A DNA stretch of 37,746 nt from Planctomycetota bacterium (GTDB lineage Bacteria; Planctomycetota; JACQVX01): positions 1 through 37,746 of the forward strand of contig JACQVX010000084.1 of assembly GCA_016209495.1 (NCBI GenBank), read 5' to 3'. Below the pieces are notes generated by a model that saw nothing but the letters and a program-made list of their open reading frames with translations, did not search any database and had not been told where the DNA came from. Made by a program: the position numbers and the translations under genes. Position 1 is the stretch's first letter. Each line of letters starts with the position of its first letter. Of the stretch, positions 1 to 9,548 are shown piece by piece.

Positions 1-1
1 A

Positions 2-349
2 TATTGCCGGATGCCCGACCTGGGCGGGTTCTTTGCGCACGAGCCTGATCACATTATCGCCGCCCAACATCGCGGACAGACGGACCTCGAAAACCTCGCG
101 CTGGCATGCCTCCAGTGCAATCGCTTCAAGGGGCCCAACATCGCTTCGGTGGACCCCGAAACAAACCGGATCGTGCCCCTGTTCAACCCGAGAACCGACT
201 CGTGGATCGAGCACTTCCGCACCGAACGCGGGCGTGTCCTCCCGCTGACGCCCGTGGCTCGCGCAACGGCGGCGTTGTTGAACTTCAACGACCCGGACCG
301 CGAAGAGGCACGGCAGAAGTTGTGGCAGGTCGGCCGCTATCCAGGCTGA
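2..349 (+). CDS. HNH endonuclease, 5' end cut by window edge
   Basis: This is the C-terminal part of a stand-alone HNH endonuclease, a metal-dependent DNA-cutting fold. The frame is open to the left edge: the codons before the first ATG (position 11) read Tyr-Cys-Arg, matching the YCRMP segment that precedes the core in many stand-alone HNH proteins, so ATG 11 is not the real start. The core is visible as EPDHIIAAQHRGQTDLENLA followed by LACLQCNRFKGPNIA, giving the catalytic DH, the central Asn and the final Asn/His-region residues. A first zinc CxxC would need one Cys outside the window. The C-terminal LFNPRTDSWIEHF segment is typical of this small family. The RHS frame starts 40 nt downstream. 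Biological target unknown; it could be a housekeeping or a mobile nuclease. Confidence 0.85.
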   Translation, partial: YCRMPDLGGFFAHEPDHIIAAQHRGQTDLENLALACLQCNRFKGPNIASVDPETNRIVPLFNPRTDSWIEHFRTERGRVLPLTPVARATAALLNFNDPDREEARQKLWQVGRYPG

Positions 350-389
350 AGCGAAACCACACGAGAACTCGGCGCCTGGTCTGGGGCGG

Positions 390-3383
390 GTGGTGGGGCG
401 GCGGGGCCCGCTGGGGGAGGATCTGCGCCTCGACTACGACGGGGCCGGTCGGGTCGTCGCGGTGGTGGACGGCCTGGGCGAGCGGACTCGCTACCGGCGC
501 GACGCCCTCGGTCGGGCGGTGGAGGTGGTGGACCCGGACGGGGCCTCCACCCGGTTCGCCTACGACGCGGCGGGTCGGGTGGTGGAGCGCTCGGACCCCT
601 CCGGGGCGGTGCGCCTGGGCTACGACGAGCGGGGACGCCTGGCGGTGCGGACGGGCCCCGGGGGCGACGAGGCCCGCTTCGAATACGACGCGGCGGGGGA
701 CCTGGCCCGGGCGCGTTCGGAGGGCGCGGACCTGGGCTGGAGGCGTGACGCCCTGGGGCGGGTGGTGGAGGTCGTGGACCGGGTGCTGGAGCGCTCCGTG
801 CACTACGGCTGGGCCCCGGGGGGGCTCAGGACCTCGCTCGCCACACCGGAGGTGGAACTGCGCTACGACTACGACGCGCGGGGGCGCATGGTGGCGGTGC
901 AGGGCCCCGGCGGGACCACGCGGTGGGACCTGGACGCGGCGGGACGGCGCACGCGGGTGCGAAACCCGAACGGCGTGGAGACGCGCTACGAACGGGACCT
1001 CGCCGGGCGGGTCGTGGAGGCCGAGACCGTGGCTCCCTCGGGGCCCCTGGAGCGCTGGGCCTATGCCTACGACGACGCCGGCCGCGTGGTGCGCGTGGAG
1101 GGGCCGGAGGGCGAGGCCCGCCTTGCCTACGACGAGGCGGGCCGGCTGGCGCGGGAGGAGCGCGACGGGGCGGTCGCGCGGCGCTACGGCTACGACGCCG
1201 CCGGAAACCGCCTCGAGGCCGCGGGAGAGGTCACCTACGTCCACGACGAGGCCGGGCGCGTGGTGGAGAGGCAGGGGCCCGAGGGCGCGACGCGGTTCGC
1301 ATGGGACGTCCATGGCCGCCTGGTGGGGGCGGAGGCGCCGGACGGACGTGTGGAGCGCTACGGCTATGCCCCCGACGGGCGCCGGCTCTGGCGCGAGAGG
1401 GACGGCCGGCGGGTGCGCTACCTCCACGACGGCGAGAACCTCCTGGCCGAGTACGCCCAGGACGGGAGCTGCCTCGCGACCTACGTCCACGGCGACGGGC
1501 TGGACGACGTCCTCGGCGTGCTGCGCGCGGGGCAACGCTGGGCCTGCCACACGGACGGGCGCACGAACCTCACGGCCCTGACGGACGGCGAGGGGGCCGT
1601 GGCGGCGCGCTACCGCTACGACGCCTTCGGGGTGCCCCTGGTGGAGGAGGAGCCCTTCGAGCTGCCCTACCGCTACGCCTCGGCGAGCTGGGACGGCCTG
1701 GCCGGGGTCTACCCCATGCGGGCGCGGCCCTACGACCCGAGGGCGGGGCGTTTCCTCTCGAAGGACCCCCTGGGCCAGGCCGGGGGGCTGAACCTCTACG
1801 CCTACGTGGGCAACGACCCGGCGGGCCGGGTGGACCCGTGGGGCCTCTCCGGCGAGGAGTCGGTCTGGGGCCGGATCGGCGGGTGGTTCGAGGGGGCAGG
1901 GCGGTGGACCGCGGGCGCGGCCCGGGATACCTGGGCCGTGGCCCGCGAGGTCCCCGGGGTCGTCTGGGAGGACGTGGCCAGCGGCGGGGCGCGGGACCGG
2001 ATCTACGCCTTCGGGCGGGGCCTGGGCTACGGCGTCGTGGACGCGGGAAAGGGACTGGGCCAGATGGTCCTCCACCCGGTGGACACGCTCTCGGGGCTGA
2101 AGGACGCGGTGGTGAACTGGGACCAGACCGCCGCCGCGGTGGGCCGCCTGGTGGACGACTACTGGGAGGCGGCCCGGAGCGACCCGGAGCGCTTCGCCGA
2201 GATGACCGGGAGGCTCACGGCGGAGATCGAGCTGGCCATCGTGGGCGCCAAGGGCCTGGACAAGCTCGCCAAGGCGCGGCAGATCCAGCGGCTCCGGGGC
2301 GTGGTGGCGGCCCGTAGCGCCGCGGTGGCCCGGACGGCGGGCAGGGCGGCGCGCGGCTCGTCCGTGGGTCGCGTGCTGGCCCCTGTGGCCCGCCGGGTGG
2401 GCGCGGCCGCGACGGTGACGGGCGCCGCCCTGGGGGGGGCCGCTCGGGCGGTGGGCTCGGGCCTCTCGAGCGCGGGCGGGGCCGTGCGCCAGGGGATGTC
2501 TCGCGCCGGCGCGACGGCGCGCGCCGCCGCGGAGCGCGCCCGGGAGCGCCTGGCGGTCCTGCGCGGCCGGCGTCCCCCCCGGCGGGGCGTGAAGGACGCC
2601 CTGGACGACATGGCCGGCGGCAAGAAGGGCGGCGGAGGCCCGGCGGCAGGCGAGGCGAGCGGCCTCACTGCGGCCCAGGCCCGAGCCATCTCCCGCGAGT
2701 TCCAGGAGGCCCTGGGGCGCCACCTCCGGCCCGGCGTGGCCCTCACCGACGAGGTCTTCGACGCCGCCTTCGACGACATGGCGCGGGTGGCCGCCCGCCA
2801 CGGCATCGAGATGACCATGAGCCGGGACGTGGCCCGGTCGGCCATCCGCAAGGCCTTCCTGGGCGACGCCTCCAGGGCCCTGGCCGACGGGCAGGTCATG
2901 GACGCCCTGAACTCCTACCTGGCGGCGGCGGCGGCCCCCCCGGCCCTGTGGCCCGAGAGCGCCACGCGCCTCTCCATGATGCTCCGGAAGACCAACCCGC
3001 TCATCGCCGACCCCATGAAGGTCCTGGGCCACGAGTTCACCCACGCCGCCCACGCGAGCATGGCCCGCGCCATTGCGCGCCGGATGGGGATGGGGGCGGA
3101 CGAGACCGCCCGGTTCCTGCGGGAGTTCGAGAAGACCAACCTGACGACCTTCGAGCGAGCCGCGAGCCGCATGGGCGCCCTGGCGAAGAACGGCGGGGAC
3201 GCCGGGGCCTACGCCCGCGAACTGGCGAGCTTCACCGACGAGATGACTGAGGCCCTCATCGCGGGGCGGAACCTCGAATACTCCGCGGGCCTGGTCCACG
3301 ACCTGAAGGCCATCGTGGGGACCCATACCGGGACCATCCTCCTGGGGGCCGGCGCCTACGCCTACTGGCAGTCCACACGCTGA
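390..3383 (+). CDS. RHS/YD-repeat protein with HExxH C-terminal domain, N-terminus missing
   Basis: Encodes 997 residues. Residues 1-440 are about sixteen YD repeats of the type YDAAGRVV, which build the beta-cocoon of RHS toxins. The RHS-associated core ends with YDPRAGRFLSKDPLG and NLYAYVGNDPAGRVDPWGL (DPWGL at 482-486), the usual junction before a variable toxin. After it come a Gly/Trp-rich pre-toxin segment (about 487-640), an Ala/Arg-rich linker (about 650-740) and a 250-residue C-terminal domain with a zincin-like motif HEFTHAAH (H881, E882, H885); E954 is a possible third zinc ligand. Family knowledge: the variable C-terminus is normally the effector. Odd points: the GTG start lies directly on YD repeats with no signal peptide, PAAR, VgrG-binding or TcdB-like N-terminus and no clear Shine-Dalgarno, so this looks like an RHS tail or orphan cassette. 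No recognisable immunity gene follows. The metalloprotease activity is inference. Confidence 0.88.
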   Translation: MVGRRGPLGEDLRLDYDGAGRVVAVVDGLGERTRYRRDALGRAVEVVDPDGASTRFAYDAAGRVVERSDPSGAVRLGYDERGRLAVRTGPGGDEARFEYDAAGDLARARSEGADLGWRRDALGRVVEVVDRVLERSVHYGWAPGGLRTSLATPEVELRYDYDARGRMVAVQGPGGTTRWDLDAAGRRTRVRNPNGVETRYERDLAGRVVEAETVAPSGPLERWAYAYDDAGRVVRVEGPEGEARLAYDEAGRLAREERDGAVARRYGYDAAGNRLEAAGEVTYVHDEAGRVVERQGPEGATRFAWDVHGRLVGAEAPDGRVERYGYAPDGRRLWRERDGRRVRYLHDGENLLAEYAQDGSCLATYVHGDGLDDVLGVLRAGQRWACHTDGRTNLTALTDGEGAVAARYRYDAFGVPLVEEEPFELPYRYASASWDGLAGVYPMRARPYDPRAGRFLSKDPLGQAGGLNLYAYVGNDPAGRVDPWGLSGEESVWGRIGGWFEGAGRWTAGAARDTWAVAREVPGVVWEDVASGGARDRIYAFGRGLGYGVVDAGKGLGQMVLHPVDTLSGLKDAVVNWDQTAAAVGRLVDDYWEAARSDPERFAEMTGRLTAEIELAIVGAKGLDKLAKARQIQRLRGVVAARSAAVARTAGRAARGSSVGRVLAPVARRVGAAATVTGAALGGAARAVGSGLSSAGGAVRQGMSRAGATARAAAERARERLAVLRGRRPPRRGVKDALDDMAGGKKGGGGPAAGEASGLTAAQARAISREFQEALGRHLRPGVALTDEVFDAAFDDMARVAARHGIEMTMSRDVARSAIRKAFLGDASRALADGQVMDALNSYLAAAAAPPALWPESATRLSMMLRKTNPLIADPMKVLGHEFTHAAHASMARAIARRMGMGADETARFLREFEKTNLTTFERAASRMGALAKNGGDAGAYARELASFTDEMTEALIAGRNLEYSAGLVHDLKAIVGTHTGTILLGAGAYAYWQSTR

Positions 3384-3403
3384 GCGCCCTCACGGCCGGG
3401 CGC
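3384..3403 (+). terminator. terminator-like hairpin after the RHS gene
   Basis: Directly after the RHS stop codon, GCGCCC (3384-3389) and GGGCGC (3398-3403) form a perfect 6-bp stem around an 8-nt loop. No T-run follows, so it is at best a weak or Rho-assisted end signal. Confidence 0.3.
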
Positions 3404-3468
3404 CCAGGAACACGCCGAGGCCGTGCCGCCCCGCGGGCGGGCCGGTAGCATGCCCGCGGAGGCGCCGG

Positions 3469-4011
3469 ATGCAGAGCACCAGACCGCGCCGGACCGTCGC
3501 GGACTACCTCAGGCTTCACGAAGGGACGCTCGCCGAACTCATCGACGGGGAGATCCTCCTGTCGCCCTCGCGCCGCTATCGCCACCAGCGCATCGTGCAG
3601 GGCCTGTTCCTCGCCCTCCACGCCCACGTGAGCTCGACCGACCGCGGCGAGGTCTGCGTCGCGCCGCTCGACGTGCACCTGCCTTCCGGGGACGTCGTCC
3701 AGCCCGACGTGATCTACATCCCGCGGGGCCGTCGGGACCTCATCGGGGAGTGGATCCACGGTTCTCCGGCGTTGCTCGCGGAGGTCCTGTTCCCGGACCA
3801 CCGCGAGCGGGACGTGATCGTCCAGCGCGGCCTCTACGCGAGGAACGGCGTCGGCGAGTACTGGGTGGTGGACGACGAGCGGAAGGGCGTGGAGGTGCTG
3901 GTGCTCTCGGGCCAGGCCTACCGGACCCACGCCTGGTTCGAGGTCGGCGACGCGCTGACCTCGCCCACCCTGCCCGGCCTGTCCCTGGACCTGGGCGCGA
4001 TCTTCGCGTAG
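3469..4011 (+). CDS. Uma2 family (DUF820) endonuclease
   Basis: A 180-residue protein with the Uma2/DUF820 fold, a PD-(D/E)xK nuclease relative. Visible motifs in order are AELIDGEILLSPSRRYRHQR (N-terminal strand and active-site Glu/Asp region), VVQPDVIYIPRG (the PDV motif), LLAEVLFPDHRERD and GLYARNGVGEYWVVDDE, the family's ELYARxGVxEYWxVD signature. The length is normal for the family. The ATG at 3469 is preceded 6 nt upstream by GGAGG. The protein is intact; its substrate is unknown, since Uma2 proteins are widespread, multicopy and mostly uncharacterised. It runs convergently towards the release-factor-like gene, 16 nt away. It follows the RHS gene but does not resemble an RHS immunity protein. 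Confidence 0.88.
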   Translation: MQSTRPRRTVADYLRLHEGTLAELIDGEILLSPSRRYRHQRIVQGLFLALHAHVSSTDRGEVCVAPLDVHLPSGDVVQPDVIYIPRGRRDLIGEWIHGSPALLAEVLFPDHRERDVIVQRGLYARNGVGEYWVVDDERKGVEVLVLSGQAYRTHAWFEVGDALTSPTLPGLSLDLGAIFA

Positions 4012-4027
4012 CGCGCGGCCTCCTGGG

Positions 4028-4390
4028 CTACTCCTCCCCCGGCGCGCGGCGCGCGGCCTTGGCGGCGGAGTGGTGCCGCTTGTCGGCCAGGAGGCGCGCG
4101 CGGGCGCGGCGCGAGCGGCGGCGCTTCTGGCGGCGGAGCTTCTCCCGCGCCGCCTCGGCCGTCGAGTCCTCGCCCGCGCGCCGGGCCTCCAGCTTCTCCA
4201 CCAGCCGCCGGCGAGCCAGGAATCGGTTCAGGCCCTGGGAGCGGGACTCCTGGCAGCGCACCCGCACGCCGGTGGGGCGGTGGACGAGGACCACGCAGGT
4301 GGCGTTCTTCTGGAGGTGCTGTCCCCCGGGGCCCCGGGAGAGGACGAAGGACTCGTCCACCTCCGACTCGGCGAGGCCCAGGGACTTCAT
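4028..4390 (-). CDS. RF-1 domain (GGQ) ribosome-rescue/release-factor-like protein
   Basis: From the ATG at 4390 the product is 120 residues. It holds the peptidyl-tRNA hydrolysis domain of class I release factors: ESFVLSRGPGGQHLQKNATC with the catalytic GGQ, then VRVRCQESRSQGLNRFLARR, and a very basic C-terminal tail (KLRRQKRRRSRRARARLLAD). There is no codon-recognition domain, so it should act like ArfB/YaeJ or related rescue factors, releasing peptides from stalled ribosomes. The reading frame stays open upstream and encodes LITPKLPVSPEKLSDLERR; the PVSPEKL segment is usual at the N-terminus of this family. No ATG, GTG or TTG lies there, but a CTG at 4447 sits 7 nt after GGAG, so the true protein may be 139 residues. 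Last gene of the propionate operon. Confidence 0.85.
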   Translation of the reverse strand: MKSLGLAESEVDESFVLSRGPGGQHLQKNATCVVLVHRPTGVRVRCQESRSQGLNRFLARRRLVEKLEARRAGEDSTAEAAREKLRRQKRRRSRRARARLLADKRHHSAAKAARRAPGEE

Positions 4391-4458
4391 GCGCCGCTCC
4401 AGGTCGGAGAGCTTCTCGGGCGAGACGGGGAGTTTGGGGGTGATCAGTCCACGACTCC

Positions 4459-6018
<1,560 letters not shown>

Positions 6019-6471
6019 CTAGAACTCCATATGTCCGGAGGCGGCCGGCGTCCCGGGGTCCACGCCGGGGGCCGCTCGCTCCACCAGCTCCAGGAGGACG
6101 CCCCCGGTATCGCGGGGGTGGAGGAAGGCCACCCGCGTCCCGCCGACGCCGGCCCGGGGGGCCTCGCCCACCGGGGAGAGGCCGGCGTCGCGGGCGGCGG
6201 CCAGGGCCGCGTCCAGGTCCTCGACCCGCAGGGCCAGGTGGTGCAACCCCGGGCCGTTCCGCCTGAGGAAGCGGCCCACGGGTCCCTCCGGAGAGGTGGA
6301 CTCCAGGAGCTCCACCGCCCCGGCGCCCGGGAGGCCCAGGCGGGCCACGCGCACGCGCTCGGCGGGCACCTCCTCCTCGTGCTCCACCTCCAGGCCCAGG
6401 CCCCCCCTCCAGACCCTCAGGGCCTCCTCCAGGGACTCCACCGCCACGCCGATGTGATCCAGCCCCTTCAC
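6019..6471 (-). CDS. mce: methylmalonyl-CoA epimerase
   Basis: A 150-residue protein of the vicinal-oxygen-chelate fold that interconverts (S)- and (R)-methylmalonyl-CoA between carboxylase and mutase. Two VOC half-domains are visible, with metal-binding positions in LDHIGVAVESLEEAL near residue 5 and in GPGLHHLALRVEDLDAAL, and the terminal Glu in GGVLLELVE. The TSPEGPVGRFL segment is typical of Mce. Length matches the family, apart from a short tail after the last strand. I chose the GTG at 6471 because it overlaps the TGA of the B12-binding subunit (GTGA, 6468-6471) and begins exactly at the first strand. The gene sits between mutase and carboxylase in pathway order. Confidence 0.92.
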   Translation of the reverse strand: MKGLDHIGVAVESLEEALRVWRGGLGLEVEHEEEVPAERVRVARLGLPGAGAVELLESTSPEGPVGRFLRRNGPGLHHLALRVEDLDAALAAARDAGLSPVGEAPRAGVGGTRVAFLHPRDTGGVLLELVERAAPGVDPGTPAASGHMEF

Positions 6472-6881
6472 GGCTCTCTGGCCTCCCTTCTCACAAAGGC
6501 CACCACCTCCGCCGTGGGGGTCCCGGGCCCGAAGATCCCCCGGAAGCCCGCCTCCCGCAGGGCCCCCTGGTCCTCCGTCGGGATCACGCCCCCGCAGAAG
6601 AGGAGGACCCGCTCCGCCCCCGCCTCGGCCAGGGCCCGCGCCACCCGCGGCAGGACGGTCATGTGGGCGCCGGAGAGGCTGGAGAGGCCCACGGCGTCCA
6701 CGTCCTCCTGCACGGCCACTCGGGCCACCGCCTCGGGGGACTGGCGGATGCCCGTGTAGATGACCTCCATGCCGGCGTCCCGGAGGGCGCTCGCCACGAC
6801 CAGGGCCCCGCGGTCGTGGCCGTCCAGGCCGCACTTGGCCACCAGGACCCGGATGGGGTCAACCCCGGCTCGCGCCCGCAC
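6468..6881 (-). CDS. mcmA2: methylmalonyl-CoA mutase, B12-binding subunit
   Basis: A 137-residue stand-alone cobalamin-binding domain. The base-off/His-on motif is present as DGHDRG (D20, H22, G25), followed by SSLSGAH and LLFCGGVIP, the other two cobalamin-contact loops. It partners the catalytic subunit encoded just upstream to isomerise (R)-methylmalonyl-CoA to succinyl-CoA. Many bacteria fuse the two parts; here they are separate. The GTG at 6881 is the first usable start and overlaps the end of the catalytic-subunit gene by 23 nt, so translation is probably coupled. The stop overlaps the epimerase start. Functional assignment is strong; a partner in another B12 mutase is less likely given the adjacency. 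Confidence 0.92.
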   Translation of the reverse strand: MRARAGVDPIRVLVAKCGLDGHDRGALVVASALRDAGMEVIYTGIRQSPEAVARVAVQEDVDAVGLSSLSGAHMTVLPRVARALAEAGAERVLLFCGGVIPTEDQGALREAGFRGIFGPGTPTAEVVAFVRREAREP

Positions 6882-8517
6882 CGTCGTGCTCCCCGAAGAC
6901 CCCCGCTAGGGTCTCCATGACCTCCCCCAGGGTGAGCCCGGCCTCCACGCCCTCCAGGACGTGGGGCACGAGGTTCTCCCCCGCCTCGCGGGCCGCGGCC
7001 TCCAGTCGGGCCACTAGGGCGGCCACCCGGGCCGGGTCGCGCCGCGCACGGGCCGACCGCAGGGCCTCCGCGCGCCGCCCCTGGACGGCCTGGTCCACCC
7101 GGAAGACCCCTGGCCGGGGCCCCTCTCCGGTGCGCCAGCGGTTCACCCCCACGACCACGCGTGCGCCCGACTCCACCTCCCGCTGGTGGCGCCAGGCGCT
7201 GTCGTGGATCTCCCGCTGGGGGTAGCCCTCCTGGATGGCGCGGACCATCCCGCCCATGGCCTGGATCCGCGCCAGGCATTCCCGGGCGCCGGTCTCCAGC
7301 GCGTCCGTGAGGGCCTCGACGTACGGGGAGCCGCCCAGGGGGTCGGCCACGTCGGCGACGCCGCTCTCGTGGGCGAGGACCTGCTGGGTCCGGAGGGCGA
7401 GCGTCGCGCTCTCCTCGGTGGGCAGGCCCAGGGCCTCGTCCCAGGCGTTGGTGTGAAGGGACTGGCAGCCGCCCAGGACCGCCGAGAGGGCCTGGAGGGC
7501 GACCCGCACCACGTTCAGCTCCGGCTGCTGGCCGGCCAGGGTGGAGCCGGCCGACTGGACGTGGAAGCGGAGCTTGCAGGCCGAGTCCGGGGCGCCGTGG
7601 CGCTCGCGGAGGAGCCGGGCCCAGAGGCGGCGGGCGGCGCGGAACTTGGCCACCTCCTCGAAGAGGTGGTTATGGGCATTGAAGAAGAACGAGAGGCGGC
7701 CCGCGAAGCCCTCCAGGTCCAGGCCCCGCCCCAGGGCGGCCTCCACGTAGGCCAGACCGTCCGCCAGGGTGTAGGCCAGCTCCTGCACCGCGGTGGCTCC
7801 CGCCTCCCGGATGTGGTAGCCGCTCACCGAGACGGGGTTCCACCGCGGGGCGTGCTCGGAGCACCAGGCGATGACGTCCGTCACCAGGCGCATGGACGGC
7901 CCCACCGGGAAGCGCCAGGTCCCGCGGGCGATGAACTCCTTCAGGATGTCGTTCTGAAGCGTACCGGCGAGACGCCCGGGCGGGATGCCGCGCCGGCGGG
8001 CCACCGCCACGTAGAAGGCCAGCATGACCATGGCCGAGCTGTTGATGGTCATGGAGGTGGAGATCCGCTCCAGGGGGAGGCCGTCCAGGAGGGCCTCCAT
8101 GTCCTCCAGGCAGGAGATGGGGACGCCGACCCGGCCCACCTCCCCGTCCGCCAGGGGGTGGTCCGAGTCGTAGCCGATCTGGGTCGGGAGGTCGAACGCC
8201 ACCGACAGGCCCGTCTGGCCAGCGTCCAGGAGCATCCGGAAGCGGCGGTTGGTCTCCTGGGCGCTACCGAAGCCGGCGTACTGGCGCATGGTCCATAGGC
8301 GGCCGCGGTACATGGTCGGGTGGACGCCCCGGGTATAGGGGAACTCGCCCGGCCCCTCGGCCTCGGTGGGGGCCGGGGCCTCGGCGGGGAAGTAACAGGG
8401 GGCGAGCTCGAGTCCCGAGGTCGTCAGGAACCGGGGCGATCGCTCCGGGTGCCCCCGGGCCGCCGGGGTCCAGACCTCGTCGAACCAGCGAGCGCCCGCG
8501 CGGGCCGGCTGGCTCAC
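6859..8517 (-). CDS. mcmA1: methylmalonyl-CoA mutase, catalytic subunit
   Basis: A 552-residue (beta/alpha)8 mutase chain without the C-terminal B12 domain. The substrate-channel segment TRGVHPTMYRGRLWTMRQY holds the active-site Tyr (Y70) and TMRQYAGF (about 76-83), which match methylmalonyl-CoA mutase rather than isobutyryl-CoA mutase. Downstream are GTLQNDILKEF, VSVSGYHIREAGATAVQE with the conserved His, and LHTNAWDEALGLPTEESATL. The GTG at 8517 was chosen because it overlaps the biotin-ligase stop (GTGA at 8514-8517) and gives the normal length. It catalyses the adenosylcobalamin-dependent step to succinyl-CoA together with the B12-binding subunit. No MeaB/ArgK chaperone gene accompanies it in this window. 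Confidence 0.92.
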   Translation of the reverse strand: MSQPARAGARWFDEVWTPAARGHPERSPRFLTTSGLELAPCYFPAEAPAPTEAEGPGEFPYTRGVHPTMYRGRLWTMRQYAGFGSAQETNRRFRMLLDAGQTGLSVAFDLPTQIGYDSDHPLADGEVGRVGVPISCLEDMEALLDGLPLERISTSMTINSSAMVMLAFYVAVARRRGIPPGRLAGTLQNDILKEFIARGTWRFPVGPSMRLVTDVIAWCSEHAPRWNPVSVSGYHIREAGATAVQELAYTLADGLAYVEAALGRGLDLEGFAGRLSFFFNAHNHLFEEVAKFRAARRLWARLLRERHGAPDSACKLRFHVQSAGSTLAGQQPELNVVRVALQALSAVLGGCQSLHTNAWDEALGLPTEESATLALRTQQVLAHESGVADVADPLGGSPYVEALTDALETGARECLARIQAMGGMVRAIQEGYPQREIHDSAWRHQREVESGARVVVGVNRWRTGEGPRPGVFRVDQAVQGRRAEALRSARARRDPARVAALVARLEAAAREAGENLVPHVLEGVEAGLTLGEVMETLAGVFGEHDGAGASRG

Positions 8518-9317
8518 TCCTCCGACTCCGACGTGACCTCTCCGGCCAGGAAGGTGCGCTGGCCCCCGTCCGCGAGGCGCAGGACCAGCCCCCCCAGCGG
8601 GGTCACGTCCAGGGCCTTCCCGTGGACCGCGCCGTCGGGCAGCTCCAGGGTGACCTGCCGGCCCAGGGTGCTCGAGCGGGCCCGATAGCGGTCCAGGAGC
8701 GCGGCGCCCTCGGCGGTGCCCAGGAGGGCGTAGTGGCCGTCCATCCGGTTCAGGAAGGCCACCAGGAGGTCCAGGTTGGCCACGCGGCGGCCCGTCTCGG
8801 CCAGGGTGCTGGTGGCCGACTCCCGGAGGGCCTCGGGGAAGGATTCGCGTGCGAGGTTGGTGTTGAGCCCGAGGCCCAGGATCAGGGCGCCGGCCGGGCG
8901 GGGGTCCTCGATCCGCTCGCAGAGCAGGCCGCCCAGCTTCCGGCCCCCGGCCACGAGGTCGTTGGGCCACTTGAGGCCCGCGCGGAGCCCCGCCACCGCC
9001 TCCACCGCCTCCGCCGCGGCCAGGCCGGCCAGGAGGGTGATGGGGTGGACGCGGCCCGAGGAACCGCGCGGCCGCAGGACCAGGCTCGCCCACAGACCCC
9101 CGCCCGCCGGGGAGAACCAGGCCCGTCCGTGGCGGCCCCGGCCGGCCGTCTGCTCGCGGGCGATGACCAGGGTCCCCTCGGGGGCGCCGGAGCGGGCCAG
9201 GCGGGCCGCCTCGTCGTTGGTGGAGCCCAGCCGCAGGTGGTGATGGACCGAGCGACCCAGGACCAGCGTGGCCAATCGGGCGTGGAGGTTGGCGATGGAG
9301 GGCGCGTCGCTTCCCAT
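8514..9317 (-). CDS. birA: biotin--[acetyl-CoA-carboxylase] ligase, catalytic form without HTH
   Basis: A 267-residue biotin protein ligase that makes biotinyl-AMP and attaches biotin to carrier proteins. The catalytic motif GRGRHGRAWFSP (biotin/AMP loop) and LKWPNDLVAGGRKLGG (active-site Lys and substrate floor) are clear, followed by ILGLGLNTN and a C-terminal SH3-like cap ending near GEVTSESEE. There is no N-terminal winged-helix domain, so it should not be a BirA-type repressor. I chose the ATG at 9317: MGSDAPS leads directly into the fold, and a TATCCT box ends 9 nt upstream. The reading frame is also open further upstream, but that part is repeat-derived. First gene of the propionate operon, a position that links biotin loading to carboxylase production. 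Confidence 0.9.
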   Translation of the reverse strand: MGSDAPSIANLHARLATLVLGRSVHHHLRLGSTNDEAARLARSGAPEGTLVIAREQTAGRGRHGRAWFSPAGGGLWASLVLRPRGSSGRVHPITLLAGLAAAEAVEAVAGLRAGLKWPNDLVAGGRKLGGLLCERIEDPRPAGALILGLGLNTNLARESFPEALRESATSTLAETGRRVANLDLLVAFLNRMDGHYALLGTAEGAALLDRYRARSSTLGRQVTLELPDGAVHGKALDVTPLGGLVLRLADGGQRTFLAGEVTSESEE

Positions 9318-9326
9318 GGGGCCCGT

Positions 9327-9356
9327 AGGATACGGGGCCCCGGGGGGGTGGGGCCA
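9327..9356 (-). promoter_or_regulatory. putative promoter of birA-mcm operon, leaderless layout
   Basis: Read on the minus strand, TGGCCC (9351-9356), an 18-nt spacer and TATCCT (9327-9332) resemble a -35/-10 pair. The ATG at 9317 lies only 9 nt after the -10 box, with no Shine-Dalgarno, so transcription would begin at or next to the start codon. The -35 match is weak. Confidence 0.42.
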
Positions 9357-9379
9357 GGCGAATTCCCGCGCGGGCGGGG

Positions 9380-9493
9380 CGCCCACGAGAAACACGCCCA
9401 CGGCCGCGCCCACGGCCACGAGTCACGAGCCACGCACACGCCCGCGCCCGCGCCCGCGCCCCCGCCCGCCAACACGTCCACGTCGGTGAAGAA
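9380..9493. repeat. degenerate CACGCC/CGCGCC hexamer tract
   Basis: Within the 231-nt gap 9318-9548, the plus strand carries repeats of the form CACGCCCACGGCCGCGCC, then GCGCCC units and a final CACGTCCACGTC. It is the longest and most degenerate of four similar intergenic tracts (others at 14211, 17201 and 29285). It lies about 60-170 nt upstream of the predicted birA start and downstream of the TPR-PDZ gene. No coding potential is credible here. Confidence 0.8.
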
Positions 9494-9548
9494 GCCGGAG
9501 AGCCACGCGCTCACCCGGCCGAGTCTGGCCGCTACTCCGTCACGGCGC

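Noticed and set aside
285-3326. 1013-codon open frame antisense to the RHS gene
   Set aside because: It is a product of the GC-rich codon bias. The plus strand has clear YD repeats and an RHS core; the antisense translation has no recognisable domain.
3469-4011. Uma2 protein as the immunity gene of the RHS toxin
   Set aside because: Uma2 proteins are common stand-alone nuclease-fold proteins with no known immunity role, and it has its own spacing and ribosome-binding site.
9380-9493. CRISPR-like array from the repeated CACGCC units
   Set aside because: Units are 6 nt, contiguous and without spacers; no cas genes are present.
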